A stretch of 64,000 bases of DNA from Heloderma charlesbogerti (GCA_026122225.1 JANEZZ010002668.1:558001-622000), one strand, 5' to 3'. Shown: positions 10,560 to 23,832, numbered from the stretch's first letter. Program-made: numbers and translations. Notes: a model not told the origin generated them from the letters alone.

Positions 10560-12035
10560 GCTTCTCAGAGCTACTAATAATTTATGTGGCATTTTAAACT
10601 TGTGAGCAGTCCTTGTCTGTCCTCAAAACAGCTCAGTGTTCATCACTGCAGAAATATTCAAGTGGCCTGAAACTTATACAAAGCCACCCAGTGTCTTCCA
10701 GAATAAGCAGACATTTAATCCCCCTCAGCATCTCAACTCCAAGGGCAAGGCTAGACCATGCTTGATCTCACCCATAATATTACTTGTCCTAGTAGAAGAA
10801 GCTCTTTACGAGTAATAGTTTCGTGACAGACAGAAATTCAGTATGTGAAATTCCCTATTTCTGGATGTCAGTCCATCAACTCTGCTGAGAGACCAGTTAT
10901 ATCAAGGTCCTCCTTCCTTCAGCTGTCACCACCCGGCAGCAGCCATTCCATTAGGCTAAAACAGAGAGAGAGGTGGGAAGCAGAGCCCACTCTATTCATT
11001 CTGCTGAGAGACCAGCTCCATTTGGATCCTTGTCCTCCTCCAACTGTTTCCATTGCAGATAAGAACTGCAATGATAAGAACTACTTATGATAAGAACAAC
11101 TGTGTAACTTTAAGCATTGGTGCCCGCGTCTGCTTGTTTTCCACTTCCCTCCTCCTCATGATTTCCTTATGTGTCTTTTCTTTTTTTATTGCATACCTGT
11201 CCTGTGGGAGGGAACTGTCTAAATTTGCATTGATCTTATGTATGCTGCTCTGGGAGCTTTTTCAGCTGAAGAGTGGGGTAAAAATGTTTTAAATAAACGA
11301 ATAGTAAATATCTGTGCTGGGATAAATCTACACTGTTTAATGTCCCATTAACGGGGCAGGGGGAAACAGTATTATATACTTCTGTTATTAATATGAATAT
11401 GAACAGTTCAGAAGTTAAGGCATATCTTCCTAAATATACCCTCCTCCATGAGACATTCCTAACACTCTTCACCTATATTCATGTGAATGCTGCCACAGTG
11501 AAAATGGTTTGGTGGTTCTTCTATAGCAACACTTAGAAGAATGTTGATATCTTATTGGTGCACGCGATGCTGCTGTTATATTTTTTCCTCTATTATTGTG
11601 TTTGGAATGATACACTTTGATGTCAATAGAATGATGCAATCAATAGCTTTTGCTTAAAATAGATTGGTTTTGAGTACAGATCTGAGCCAAAATCCATTGA
11701 AATGCCTGACATTAAATCTACTTGAATAGATATTCCATTAGCTTTTGATAAGATGATGAATAGTATTCTGTTTAAACACAAAGTGGAAAAAATAAGAAAA
11801 CTATATTGAATAGGACCAGCAAAGCATCCACTCTGTAATGCCAACACTCTCTTGTACGAATTGTTTCTGAGAAGCTGGAACCCCCAGGAGCATGTCCAGA
11901 TAGGGCTTTTGGTGGCCAGAGGCACCCTAACAACCTGGAACAAGCAGGTACTTCTCTTTCTCAGATGGTGCACCCAACATTAACAGTTAAGGACAGAGTA
12001 ACACAGGGAGCTTCTATGTGGGACCACACATTTTA
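10560..12035. other. Single-copy-like DNA without a gene
   Basis: AT-rich sequence. A tail-like segment near 11265-11300 (GAAGAGTGGGGTAAAAATG followed by AT-rich bases) looks like the end of an old SINE or L2. Nothing else is recognised. Confidence 0.45.
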
Positions 12036-12039
12036 GTGC

Positions 12040-12570
12040 AGTCTTTCCCTCAGAAATAGTGACAAATTGCAACAGAACACTTTTCTTCACACAACACAGA
12101 ATTAATTTATGGAATCCACTGCCAGAAGATGGGGCAGTGGCAACTTGCTTAAATGGTTTTCAAGGGAGATTAGACAAAATTCCTTCCAAACGTCCCTCTA
12201 TACATTTGCTGAGGAAGGGGAGGGAATCTTCCCTGATGGCCGCTCCCAGTGGCAACCCCCAATGGCACTGCCCCGCCATGGCTAATAAAGTAACAGAGGA
12301 GAGTATACCAGTGACTATTAGCTTTGACAGCGATATGGTATCTCCAAGTTCAGAGACAGTATGATGAATACCTTGAGAGCATAAAAAAGCCCTGCTGGAC
12401 CACACCAAAGATCCATCGAAGTGCAGTATTCTGCCTTCCACAGTGGTCAGCCAGGTGGCCCATGAAAATGTACCTTGAAAGCCAATGCACTGGTTGCTCC
12501 ACAGCAACTGGTATTCAGTGGCATACTGGCTCTGAAGATGGAGATTCCACATATACCATCATGACCAACA
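12040..12570 (+). mobile_element. CR1-type LINE 3' remnant
   Basis: A stretch reading TTCTTCACACAACACAGAAT and then TTATGGAATCCACTGCCAGA corresponds to the end of CR1 ORF2 (compare the better copy at 52650-53381). It is followed by the 3' UTR block with AGCCCTGCTGGACC and AGCAACTGGTATTCAGTGGC. There is no intact frame. The copy is old and truncated at its 5' end. Confidence 0.6.
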
Positions 12571-13169
12571 CAGCAATCTGAACCTCTTAACATCGACAGC
12601 TGAAAGATTTGGTGGAGCAGCTCCGCCAGTGGTGGCAAGGAGCTCTGCTAGCAGGGGTCTCCACCATTACAGAGGCTCCTGCTGCATCCACAGAGAGCTC
12701 TCTGGGCAGAAAGCTACTGCCTGTACCATGTGCCAGTTCCCAAAATGGAGCATTCCAGGGAGCAGACTTTGAATCTGCTGGACCCAAAGCTGCTGTGTTC
12801 CCTTGGTCTGAACCAGGACTCTTCTGGTGTTTTCTTTTTCCAGTATCTGTATCAATTGCCATTTAGTTTTGCTCCCTACACATGCACAACAACCTGTGAG
12901 AGACCAGCTTCTCCCTGTTAATGCACACAACTTTAATAGTATTCTGATACAGCAATCACATGGACAGAGTGCTACTTGAGAAAGTCCCACATGATCAGTT
13001 CTGTTGGTTGTATTCATATACACACTGCAGCCACACTGGATATCACTGCAGTGAAGAAACTATTCCAATTGCCATCTAGGGGCCCACTCAGCTAGAGCTG
13101 GATCAGGATCAACATTTTTATTCTTAAGAACATGTAATTATGGTTTATCTAGACATTGTTGTTCTAGAT

Positions 13170-13732
13170 CAGGCATAGGGAACCTTTGGCCCGCAGAGAT
13201 TCCCCATCCAGCCCATGAAACCTTCTTGGATCCCCCTGGGGGTGGGGCTTGGCCTTCAAGTCCCCACCCCCCAAGAGTGATCCCTGCCATTATCTCCAAT
13301 CACAGATTGGAGATAACAGTGGCAAAGCAGGCAGTGGGGGACTCAGTCAATACTGGGTGGAGCTGCTCCTCCCAGTGCCAGCTGAGTCTGTTTGTGCTCC
13401 ATGCACTGCCTCCGTGGGGAGTATGTGCTGTGCTCTCAGCCCCAGGGTCTTGCTTGCACTGTGCCTTCCTCCATTGGGGAGGATGCTGCACGACCAAAAT
13501 ATCCTTGGCTGACCTTGAGGAACACCCCAGCCACCAACTCAGTTGGGATGGCTTTGCTGTGCCCAAGTTTTCCCCAGCCAGGGATAGCACAGATGCACCA
13601 AAGCCGGTCCCCGAACCAAGCACCAGCTGAAGCTTGAACCAGTGCTTTGGCCAGGGGGTGTGGCCATGCCCCTGACATCATCCAGCCTGTGAAGGGGTGA
13701 GTGGGGATCATTTGGCCACACCCCCACCTCTG
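13170..13732. mobile_element. Probable hAT-type MITE
   Basis: It starts CAGGCATAGGGAACCTTTGG and ends CACACCCCCACCTCTG, imperfect inverted termini of the hAT kind. The flanking octamers TTCTAGAT (13162-13169) and CTCTCGAT (13733-13740) agree at six of eight positions, as expected for an old 8-bp duplication. The interior is GC-rich, with overlapping meaningless frames on both strands. Confidence 0.6.
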
Positions 13733-13740
13733 CTCTCGAT

Positions 13741-15425
13741 GTTCTATCTCAAGCTATTTTAATCAGGAAAACATATGTATAATAAAATATATAACACATA
13801 TATAATTAATATAATATATAAATGCATTTTCTCCAACATCAAGGCTCTGTTAAGCATAGCATTAACTTTCCATAATAGCTTTCCTTTACCTCTGCTTCAT
13901 TCAGATACATATATACACAAAGGTATTTATTATCAATTGGCCAAATGCGTTCCTTGAAATTAGAAAGAAACAGTGTATTACACACCATAATCCTTACAGG
14001 AATATGAGTAATTATTTACAGTAAAACACAATGTGTACTTGTCAAATCTGATAGAACAGACCCCAGTTCATTGGACTAATTTTACTAAGGAGATTTTACT
14101 GCTGTTATCCCCATCTGTTTACTGACTAGAAAATGCAGTATAGTTACAGACAAGTAGGCTAGCATTTTACAGATGCTGCAAGAATCTTTATTGACCCATA
14201 TCAAATGTGGTTTGACTCACAACATGACATACTACCATTTATCACATTATTGTTGGCAATGGTATTTACAAACCCTTAAGTATGATTTTTCAGAATACTT
14301 AAACTGGAGCGGAAACCTTTAAAATGCAAAACAGATGAATGCAACTATGGGCACTGGAAGTTACAATGGCAACGATGGTGTGTTGTTAACTTCATACATT
14401 GTATTTATAGTGCCTGTAGTAGATTAGTAATGCCATTACCCAATGTCCAAATAGCATTTTGCCTTCCAGTTATTAGTTCAAGTTTTGTCAATTTTCACCT
14501 GTGTTTATATTTGTAATCCCACCTGTTGCATCTTGGGAGATTAGAGTTACACTGTCGTGTGGAACAGGGGAAACAAAAGAGAAAGAACAGTGGAAATGTC
14601 ACCACCAGATTCTGAAACCTAAACACACAAGAGCCTCCAGCAGAGACCCAAGGGAGCATTGTTTTGAGCCTCACAGATTTTTTCATATATGCTGGGGCTA
14701 CAGATCTTGATCTTTCCAGAGCCCTTCTGAACAACTTTGAGAATGTACTACACTCAGAATTTTAGAACTACCTCTTGACTTGCAGGAAAGAAAGGTGTCT
14801 TCTGTACTGGAAGAGTTAGCGTTAAATGTGTTAATGCAGCTCCCTGTGCTTGTTTATATAGAACCCACTGGATCTTGAAATGTTAATGGATAATCTGCTG
14901 CAAAGGATTCACATATGAAATGCAAGCTTAAATATTATATGTTAAGGTGAAATATCTAGGCGCCTGCGTAGGAATTCCGGCAGGCAAACTCAGATGTTGA
15001 ATGACTTGGAAAAATGAACCGAAGAGCTGTCAGCCAGATAACAAAAGGTGAAACCTCAGAACCTAAGTTTTCTGATAAACATTTACAAGATGGCTCTAGG
15101 CTTACTGAAGCTGAGACAGTGAAAGGTGGGTGCAGATAATGCCAGAAACGAATCCTACACCTTATACAGCAACTACCAAATGCCTCAGTTTGTAAACAGA
15201 AATTGCTGATGTGTCAGGAGAAATTTACAGTAACTTAAACCAAATGTCCTTAAACATACAAAAAACAAAAAGGAAAATAAAACAGTACATAATATAACTT
15301 TATGATTAATAGCTTTGCTAAAACGAAAAGCAAGCCAACAAAAAAACCTGCAGGGGCAACATTGGCCATGCTATCTCAGGCTTGCTTCAGTCAGTGGTTC
15401 CTCCAGCCAAAACACATTCAAAAGG
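13741..15425. other. Single-copy-like DNA without a gene
   Basis: AT-rich, including a TATAAT-rich stretch near 13770-13825. I see no exon, RNA gene or repeat family that I can name. Confidence 0.45.
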
Positions 15426-15429
15426 CCTG

Positions 15430-16848
15430 AGGGATTTTTTTTTTTGATACTGTTAGATTGGAATGAATGTTTCCAATGCTGGGAGAGGGACAGGGGGAGT
15501 GCGTCCCTGTTGATTCTCCTGGACCTCTCAGAAGCTTTCCATACCATCGACCATGGTATCCTTCTGGATAGGTTGTCTGGGTTGGGAGTTGGAGGCACTG
15601 CACTGCAGTGGTTCTGCCCCTGCTTGGATGGCCGACTCCAGAAGGTGGTGCTGGGGGATTACAGCTCTGTGCCATGGCAATTGTGCCATGGGATTCCATG
15701 GGGCTCTATTTTATCCCCCATGCTGTTCAACATCTACATGAAACCACTGGGGGAGGTAATCCGGAGGTGTGGGCTGAGGTGCCATCAATATGTGGATGAC
15801 ACCCAGCTCTAACTCTCTTTCTCATCAAACCCTGGTGAGGCTGTGGCTGTTCTGAATCAGGGCCTGGGCACGGTAATGGACTGGATGAGGACCAATAAAC
15901 TGAAACACAATTCAGACAAGACAGAGGTACTGTTAGTGGGTGGTTCGTCTGCCTGGTTAGGTGATGTTCAACCTGTTCTGGAGGGGTTGCACTCCCCCTG
16001 AAGGATCAGGTTCGTAGTTTGGGGGTGCTCTTGGATCCAGGACTGTCACTTGAGGCACAGGTGAACTCAGTGGCACGGAGCACTTCTTTATCAGCTTAGG
16101 CTGGTATACCCACTATGCCCTTATCTGGACAGAGATAGCCTAGCTACAGTTATCCATGCTCTGATAACTTCTAGTCTGGATTACTGCGATGCGTTATACG
16201 TGGGCCTGCCTTTGAAAACAGTCCGGAAACTTCAGCTGGTCCAAAACAGGGTAGCAAGATTGTTAACAGGGACTGGCCAGCGAGCACATATTACGCCAGT
16301 ACTTTTCCAGCTGCACTGGCTGCCAGTCCATTTCCGGGCCCGATTCAAAGTGCTAGTATTAACATTCAAAGCCCTTAACGGCTTGGGGCCAGGTTATCTG
16401 AAGGATCGCCTCCTCCCATATGTGCCTGCCCGGACCTTAAGATCATCGTCAGCGGCCCTCCTCCGTGCGCCCCTGCCAAAGGAAGTGAGGCGGGTGGCTA
16501 CTAGGAAGAGGGCTTTTTCTGCTGTGGCACCCCGGCTCTGGAATGAGCTCCCTAGTGAGGTTCGCCTGGCACCTACACTGTATTCCTTCTGGCGCCAGGT
16601 GAAGACCTTTTTATTCTCCCAGGCATTTTAGCATTTTAGCTCTTTAGACTTTTAGCTTTGCTGTTTTAAATCTGTATTTTAAATCCCTGCACTGCTGCTA
16701 GGTTTTATTCTGGTTGTATTGTTTACTGTGGTTTTAATGTTTTACGTATTTTGTATTGTTTTATTGTGTGCTCTGTGTTTTAGTTTTTGTGAACCGCCCA
16801 GAGAGCTTCGGCTATTGGGCGGTAAAGAAATGAAATGAATGAATAAAT
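15430..16848 (+). mobile_element. L2-like LINE, 5'-truncated, RT frame broken
   Basis: This is the 3' half of an L2-like non-LTR retrotransposon (CR1 superfamily). The reverse transcriptase shows LLILLDLSEAFHTIDHGIL, a PWGSILSPMLFNIYMK block, and YVDD at 15789-15800 in place of the usual YADD. A TAA stop follows the catalytic box after three more codons. The C-terminal part is open at 16200-16631, from MGLPLKTVRKLQLVQNRVAR to FSQAF. The 3' tail, with GGGCGGTAAAGAAATGAAAT and a TGAA-like end, closes near 16848. It cannot make a working protein. Confidence 0.9.
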
Positions 16849-16849
16849 T

Positions 16850-18625
16850 CTCCTCCATAACAGACATATACCTCCAAAAGAATCCCTTGATTGACTGGCC
16901 ACATGATTGTTACTAGGAAGAAGGCAGCTGTGCTGGCTCCATGTTTTGGGGGGCCCTTGGACAAGTTTCCATCAATGGGCATCGCCCCTGCAGTTTAAGC
17001 ATCATGGGTGTGTTATCACTGCAACGAGTAGAAGGGTAAGGAATGAATATTGTCCTTTCCAATATTTGGACTGGGATAACAAACAGAAGTTCTAATCTGA
17101 CAGTGGAATTCTGTCATATCATGAAAAAATGGCTAATTCATAGAGAACATCCTTTGTATGCAGAAAGCCCAAGTTCAGTCTTTGGCCTCTCTCATGAAAA
17201 TGAGTTCAGGTATCAGGGCTGCTAAAGATTGCCAATCAGAGTAGACACCGCTGGTTAGAGAACTGCAAGGATTCTCCATGCTGGCTACCCTTTAATAAAG
17301 ATGTAACTTCTTTTAAAGCTAACATAAATATATGTTCTACTGCAGTGTGCATATATGTAAATACACCTAGAACTATAAGAGTATCTGAATATTTGTACTC
17401 GGATGTGACCAAAAAAATGTTGCTATTCCCCCTATGTATGTTCTCCTTTTAGAACTTTGAGACTTGGATATATGGAACCCCCTGCCACAGTGTTTAGATA
17501 GATCTCACCACTAGGGAATGCTGCATCAACTATAAGACCTTTAGTCACTGCCACCAAAGCCTCTGTACCATAAAGAAACTCATTAGCTTTGTGCCTAAGG
17601 CATAGGCATGAGACTAACACCACCACTAGAGACAAGTTTATGAATAAAATTAAGATGTTTATTTAAGGAATTATTTACACCAGGAAATAAAGTGTTGCTT
17701 TTGAAGTTGTAGGATGAGTTTGCTTAAATGTACAGTTCTTTGGTTAAACATGCTTAGCTATAGATCCTAATAGCTAAGAGTCTTCCCCAGCTAAATTAGC
17801 TCTCCCTAACTTTTCCCTCTCTAACCCAACTTTTCCCTACCAGCAACCATGTGAGGTGGTGGAAACCATGGGTTCATACAGTAGTGGGTGAGGGAGAAAG
17901 ATGCTGACCCCGAACCAGTGTGTGGTGCCTCCAGTAGCCCACCAGGACCACCTGTTCCATGAAAGGGGGTGGGGAAGAGCCAGTTAGCAACTTATAAAAC
18001 AAAAACTAGGATTTATTTAATAATTACATTACAACACCTTTATACCCCACCTTATCTGTGAAGAATTCTAGACAGCTTACAGCAAGTTAACAAGGAAGGG
18101 GAAAGAGTGTATAGTCCAACTGACTACTACCTGTCAAGAACCAACCAACCTATGACTAACTGACTAACCTATATATGTGAATGTGTGTGTATTTTTTGGA
18201 TCTGTCTGTTTACACCTGGCCAGGATTTGACCCTTCTTACCTTCTGCCAGGTCTCTCTCCTACAGGTCTTCTTTCAGTGACCAATCAGTGATTCTTTATG
18301 GACCTTCTAACCACGAATCAAATTTGTTGACCCCTTGACCAATCCAAATTGTATTCTACTATCCACCTGGTACCTATATAAACAAAGGCAGCTTCCCCCC
18401 CTGTTACCTGTCACACAACAACCTGACCAAGGCAGCTGCAACTGTCCTATTACAAGTTACACAGTAGAAAAGCCAGGCTTCTGGCCTACTTGGATACATT
18501 ATCACTCAGAGGTTATTCACAGAATGTAAACTTTAGAAAATATAAACATACAGATAAAAATACAGTGTTTCTTCACATAAGACATGGTTTCAGTATAAAA
18601 TAAGAAATGAAAATCTTTTGTTAAC
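16850..18625. other. Low-copy DNA, possible antisense LTR or LINE tail
   Basis: There is no gene. A tail-like segment at about 18040-18100 (TTTATACCCCACCTTATCTG) resembles an L2 3' end read on the minus strand (compare 20340-20395). The region 17640-18870 has a composition like the unidentified block at 49614-50330 and may be an unrecognised LTR. I could not find matching ends. Confidence 0.35.
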
Positions 18626-18628
18626 TTT

Positions 18629-18808
18629 GTTGTTCTTTCCATTGTCTGGAAATATATAGGACATTCCAGAATACTGTTTAAAAACTAACCAAAATGGTCT
18701 GACTCAGTATAATGCAGCTTGTTCTGTTCATAAAATAATTACTGTAAATCACATGTTTGTTGACCTTTCAAGTTTCCAGGAATATGTAGGACATTCCAGA
18801 ATACTGTT
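18629..18808 (+). repeat. Duplicated unit, period about 128 bp
   Basis: A segment ending AGGACATTCCAGAATACTGT occurs twice, at about 18629-18681 and 18758-18809, with matching upstream sequence (CTGGAAATATATAGG against CCAGGAATATGTAGG). It is an imperfect direct duplication of unknown origin. Confidence 0.65.
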
Positions 18809-19095
18809 TTAGAAGAAAAACAACAAATCCAAGGAATTACAGACAACAGATCCTAACACTTGGCTAGGCCGTTGCAAAAATGGCAGATGCTGACAATCAC
18901 ATATATCCTGTTGCAGTGCCTATATAAGTAAATAAACAAGGAATAATACGAGTATCTGAATATTTGTGGTGGGGCATGAATAAATATGCACAGCAATTTC
19001 CAGAAACATATATTTTAAAGCACATAATGGGGGCGGGGGGAAGCCTTTTATAGGATCCGTACTGGGATAGAGTACAAGGGGCACCTACCACTTGT

Positions 19096-19247
19096 GGAAT
19101 GGAGATTTAGCGCTTCTGGGGGCTTGTTTCTGGAACAGGGCAGGTCGGCAGAGCTCCTTTATGCGAGCTCTGCTGACCGGTCCCATTCCAGAAACAAGCG
19201 TTTTTACTCGCTTCAGGTTTCCCCTGGAAGTGGTAAATCTCCATTCC
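19096..19247. mobile_element. Foldback element (long hairpin)
   Basis: The left arm, from GGAATGGAGATTTA through CTTGTTTCTGGAA to GCAGAGCTC, pairs with the right arm 19165-19247 in inverted order. A 9-nt spacer lies at 19156-19164. The right arm carries about 20 extra bases. This is typical of a MITE built from an inverted duplication. Confidence 0.75.
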
Positions 19248-19616
19248 TCAAGCAGAAGGCACCACTTGCCGCAGGGAATTGGTGGGGCTGGCTGCTCTGT
19301 TAGACACTGCCCTTTGATTTACAACTCAGCCCATAAGCCAATGGCAGTCGTACACGGAGCTCACCTGCTTAGGGATAGCTTTCCCATTTATTCTATGTTA
19401 GGGAACCACTCTGCACATGCTCCTTAACATGCATGTTTATTCAGAAAGTATATGAATTAGAAAGCTGGAAATTTGATTTAAATCACTGATATACAGGCAG
19501 TTTCTCTTAATAATTTAAAACATTATTTCAACCAATGACTGCTTGCTTGATCACCTTGCTTTAAATCAATCAACCCTAGCCTAAATCAATATAAATCACA
19601 CACATTCACACACACT

Positions 19617-19748
19617 TTGAGTTCAATGGATCATAGCTGAATTCTAAATCCAAGTACATGCATTCCTTTGCATGGTTGCTCAGAGATAAGTTCTACTGTA
19701 TTCAATGGGGCTCACTCCGTAGTCAATATATTGAGGACTGCAGCCTCA
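19617..19748. mobile_element. MITE fragment related to 7818-7909
   Basis: It contains the ATTCAATGGGGCTCACTCC block and the GAGGACTGCAGCCTCA end shared with the copies at 7818 and 10443. Confidence 0.5.
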
Positions 19749-20327
19749 ATTGGCTTGAGAGATCTCCATTTTAGGGATCACATACCTGGGAAAACTTACC
19801 GTCACTTATAATCAGGTGAATACATTTTATTCAATGCATTTAAGCCAAGAGCAATTTCCCTCCTACAGCAAGTAGCAGCTTTTGGAGGGGGGCAATTTTC
19901 ATCCCCCCTCCCCCACCTGCCATATGTGGGTATTATTAGCTGACTATAGTCCTATTCAGGCATTCCTAGTCTAGGTAGACTCTACATATGAGCAAGGAGA
20001 CCAAGGACTAGCGTGCTAGCTGTACCCTCACCAGCATCCTCCATGTGTTGTGTGCAACTGTCTGCAGCAAGAAGTCTTCTCTATCCATGGAGGTTCTCCA
20101 CAGGCTTCTCCACCCACCCCCTGCAGCCCCACTAATCCTCAAGAATAGATTTTGAGGACATATGGGAGGCTACAGATGGGAGGGGAATCACTTCTCCCTC
20201 TTCTGCTGAAGGAAGCTGTTCCATCAGTGGGAGGAGTTAATTGGATACCACCCATAGTTGGTATCCAATTTAAGTTGATAGCCCACTACAATATTCTGAT
20301 TATTATTATTATTCTGATTATTCTGAT

Positions 20328-22570
20328 TATTATTGTATTTATTTATACCCCGCCTTTTCCCCAGTACCGGGACACAAGGCGGCTTACAAAAATTAAAACA
20401 TATACAATTAAAACATATGAAAATATACAAAAGTTAAAATATAAATTAAACAATATAATTAAAATTATATTAAAACATTAAAGCAGCATTTAAAAACAAT
20501 ATTTTAGCAGCTTACCCCCAGGTGCCAACTATGTCCCAAAGGCCTGCTGGGACAAGAACATTTTAGTATGCCTCTGGAAACACATCAAAAAGGGAGCCAT
20601 TCTAGCCTCCCTGGGAAGGGTGTTTCACAGCTGTGGGGCAGCTACCAAGAAGGCCTTCTCCCGGGTTCCTACCAAACGTGCCAGTGACAGTGGTGGGACT
20701 GAGAGAAGGGCTTCCCCAGAAGATCTCAGAACATGGGCAGGTTCATAAGGGAGGATACGGTCTTTCAGATAACCTGGACCAGAGCCATATAGGGCTTTAT
20801 AGGTCATAGCCAGCACTTTGAATTGTGCCCGGAAACAGACTGGAAACCAGTGAAGCTGTTCTAACAATGCAGTTGTATGCTCCTGTAACTAGCCCCAGTC
20901 AACAGTCTGGCAGCAGCTCTTTGAACCACGTTGCAGTAATCCAAACGGGATGTAACTAAGGCATGTGTCACCATGGCCAGATCAGACATCTCCAGGAATG
21001 GTTGCAGTTGGCGCACTAGTTTTAACTGTGCAAAAGCACTCCTGACCACCACTGAAACCTGAGCAGCCAGGCTTAGGGCTGAATCCAGGAGCACCCCCAA
21101 ACTGCGAACCTGAGTCTTCAGGGGGTGTGTAACCCCATCCAACACAGGCTGAATCCCTATTCCCTGATCTGCCTTTTGACTGACCAGGAGCACCTCTGTC
21201 TTGTCTGGATTAGTTTCAATTTGTTCTCCCTCATCCAGTCCATTACTGATGCCAAACACTGGTTAAGGACAAAAACAGCTTCCTTGGAATCTGGTGGAAA
21301 GGAGTAATAGAGCTGGGTGTCATCAGCATATTGGTGGCACCAAACTCCAAAAGTCCGGACAACCTCTCCCAGCGGTTTCATGTAGATATTAAATAGCATG
21401 GGGGACAGAACAGAACCCTGAGGGACCCCACAAGCTAACAGCCACTGAGTCAAACCCCAGCACCACCTTCTGAGTTCGTCCCTCTAGAAAGGAATGGAGC
21501 TACTGTAAAACAGTACCCCCAAGTCCCATCCCAGCGAGGCGTCCCAGAAGAATACCATGGTCAATTGTATCGAATGCCGCTGAGAGGTCCAGCAGAACTA
21601 ACAGGGACACACTCCCCCTGTCCAGTTCCCGGCGTAGGTCATCCACCAAGGCTACCAAAGCTGTCTCCATCCCATACCCAGGCCTGAAACCAGATTGAAA
21701 TGATTCAAGATAATCCGTTTCATCCAAGAACCCCTGGAGCTGGGAGGTCACCACATGCTCTAATACCTTGCCCCAAAATAGTACGTTAGAGACTGGACGA
21801 TAGTTATCTAGTATGGTGGGATTCAGGGAAGACTTCTTCAACAGAGGTCTCACAACTGCCTCTTGTTCCAGAGAGGCATTAACTACTCCTGTTGTCCACT
21901 CAGCCAGTCCTCCTCTGGCCTCTCTAATAAGCCAGGAGGGGCAAGGATCCAGCATACATGTGGTGGCTCTCACCGCTCCAAGGACCCTGTCCACATCCTT
22001 GGGCTGCACAAATGGAAAAGGATCCATCAACACTGAACAAGCAGGAGCCAAAGTGACATCCACAGGATCTGCATCAACTGCAGCATCCAAGTCAGAACAG
22101 ATCCGAGCGATTTTATCAGCAAAGTGCTGAGCAGATTGTTCACAGCGGGCTGTCGAGTAGTCAGAATATTTATCACATGGGCCAGGATGTAGAAGGCCCC
22201 TGGACACTCGAAACAGCTCCACTGTCCGGCTCCCTGCAGATGCAATGGTGGCAGAGTGTTCCAGAGCCTTTCCCTGGAGTGGAAAGGCTTTGAGTCTGCC
22301 GGGTGTCCCGTGCCAGGCGGCGCAAGCACCTGTCATTAGGATGGGAAATCAGACCAAAAAAATGGGCCAAGCTCAAGCCTGAGCTAGCCAAGCATGGTAG
22401 ACCCATTCTCTCCTGAGGGAGGGGGTCGTTCTGGGTGAGGTTGAGGCACCCAGCGCATGTCCAGCAGCCCTTGCTTTCGTTGTGCTCACTTCATTTGCTG
22501 GCTGGCTCACATTAGATAATTTGCTGAGCCAAGCTGGCCTATAGGCAATAGAGGCATGTGTTGGAGGCCA
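20328..22570 (-). mobile_element. L2-like LINE, best-preserved copy
   Basis: On the minus strand a 278-codon frame (22336-21500) covers the region before and at the start of reverse transcriptase, including NYRPVSNV, FQSGFRPGYGMETALVALVD and LLVLLDLSAAFDTIDHGIL. A second frame (21453-21157) has GVPQGSVLSPMLFNIYMKPL and an intact YADD at 21319-21330. The thumb and C-terminal parts follow at 21259-20861 and 20867-20625 in shifted frames. The tail (TATACCCCGCC read on plus) ends near 20328. The catalytic box is intact but at least two frameshifts break the protein. The far 5' boundary is approximate. Confidence 0.9.
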
Positions 22571-22619
22571 GCATGTGTTTTGGTTCCTTGATGGTGTCAT
22601 CAGTTTTATTACCGTTATG

Positions 22620-22760
22620 TTATTGTTTCATCTTTGACGGGGTGTGTGGGTGTGTGTGCATGCTCTGGAATGTGGGAGCATGGTTTGGGGTTTGTGTGTT
22701 TATGTATGTTGGGGGGGTGCCTGTGCGCGCACGCACATTTGTGTGTGTAATGGGGGTGTC
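22620..22760 (+). repeat. GT-rich low-complexity tract
   Basis: An impure (GT)n region with GTGTGTG runs, a G7 run and a short GCGCGCACGC segment. Its reading frames are rich in Val, Cys and Trp and are not genes. Confidence 0.6.
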
Positions 22761-23029
22761 TGCGTTGTGCGGTGGGTTCATGCTGTCTTCCGAAACAAAA
22801 TCATCATCATCACTACATGGAAAGGGATGAACTGTGGATGTGCACGTGACTTGCCATACTTTCCCCTGAGCAATCCAGTCCTCTTTATTTCTTACAAGAT
22901 ATGTATAATCATAATCTGGAATTGTGTACTGTGTGGCTTCTGAGTAGGCCTGCTCTGATGGATGCTTTGTGATGGATATACAAAGGCATGGATTGTCAAA
23001 TGTTTTCAAACTTGTTTCTGTGTTCCAAT

Positions 23030-23450
23030 TAGGGATGGCGGAGAATTACGCCACGGACTCCACTGAGGCCAGATTCTAAGAATCTGGCCCCCCGGAGTCC
23101 GTGGCAGAACGGACCACTCACCTCCACCACCCTGCGAAGTTCACGCTGGCCGAATCCTACCTGCCACCAGCCAGGTCTGCGTCCGTCTGCTGCCAGTCTG
23201 CGGATGCAAATGGCGTCCAGCATAGCAGATGCCATTTGCGTCCCTGCTCTTTGCCATGATAGGCTACGTAGTCTGCAGACCAGCAGCAGACGGAAGTCCA
23301 GCAGCGGACAGAGCCGTCCGGCAGCTCCGCGGAGCCGATGCGGAGCCGGCCAGGGAGGATCCCGGGGGAAGGAACAGATCGCCTCCCACCACCCCTAGAC
23401 CCCCAGCAGACTCAGGTGAGTGGGGTTCATACACTCCTAGTTCCAAAGGC
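23030..23450. mobile_element. GC-rich block with internal inverted repeats, probable MITE
   Basis: This is a CpG-containing island of about 420 bp in AT-rich surroundings. GATGCAAATGGCGTC (near 23203) pairs with GATGCCATTTGCGTC (near 23228). CCAGATTCT pairs with AGAATCTGG near 23070-23085. The terminal matches are not clear, so its class is unknown. No long convincing protein is encoded. Confidence 0.5.
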
Positions 23451-23832
23451 TGCTTTTTTGTGTGGCTCTGAGAATATCATATATTACTTCAATTATTATC
23501 ATTGTTATTATAGTTGTCTGGATTCTCCCCTCCCACTCATCATCTTAAAGTCACTTGATACTCTGTGGAATGGGAGGTGTTGCTGGAACAGGAGAATGTG
23601 GGTTCAAAGGAGTACTTTTATGTGGTTACCTGATCCCCCTTTGCATGTTTTGTGCCTCAGTTTTCTCTTTCTGTGGTATTGGTTCCTGACTGTTGGGGAT
23701 TCAAAGACTGCTCTATGTCCACTGACCTCCTTGGCTCCCCCTCTCATGACTCCTTGGTTCTGCCTCTGCTGACCTGTCCTCCACCCCACCGGTCAGGCTG
23801 GCTACCATCCTTGTCTGGTCATGATACCATTA

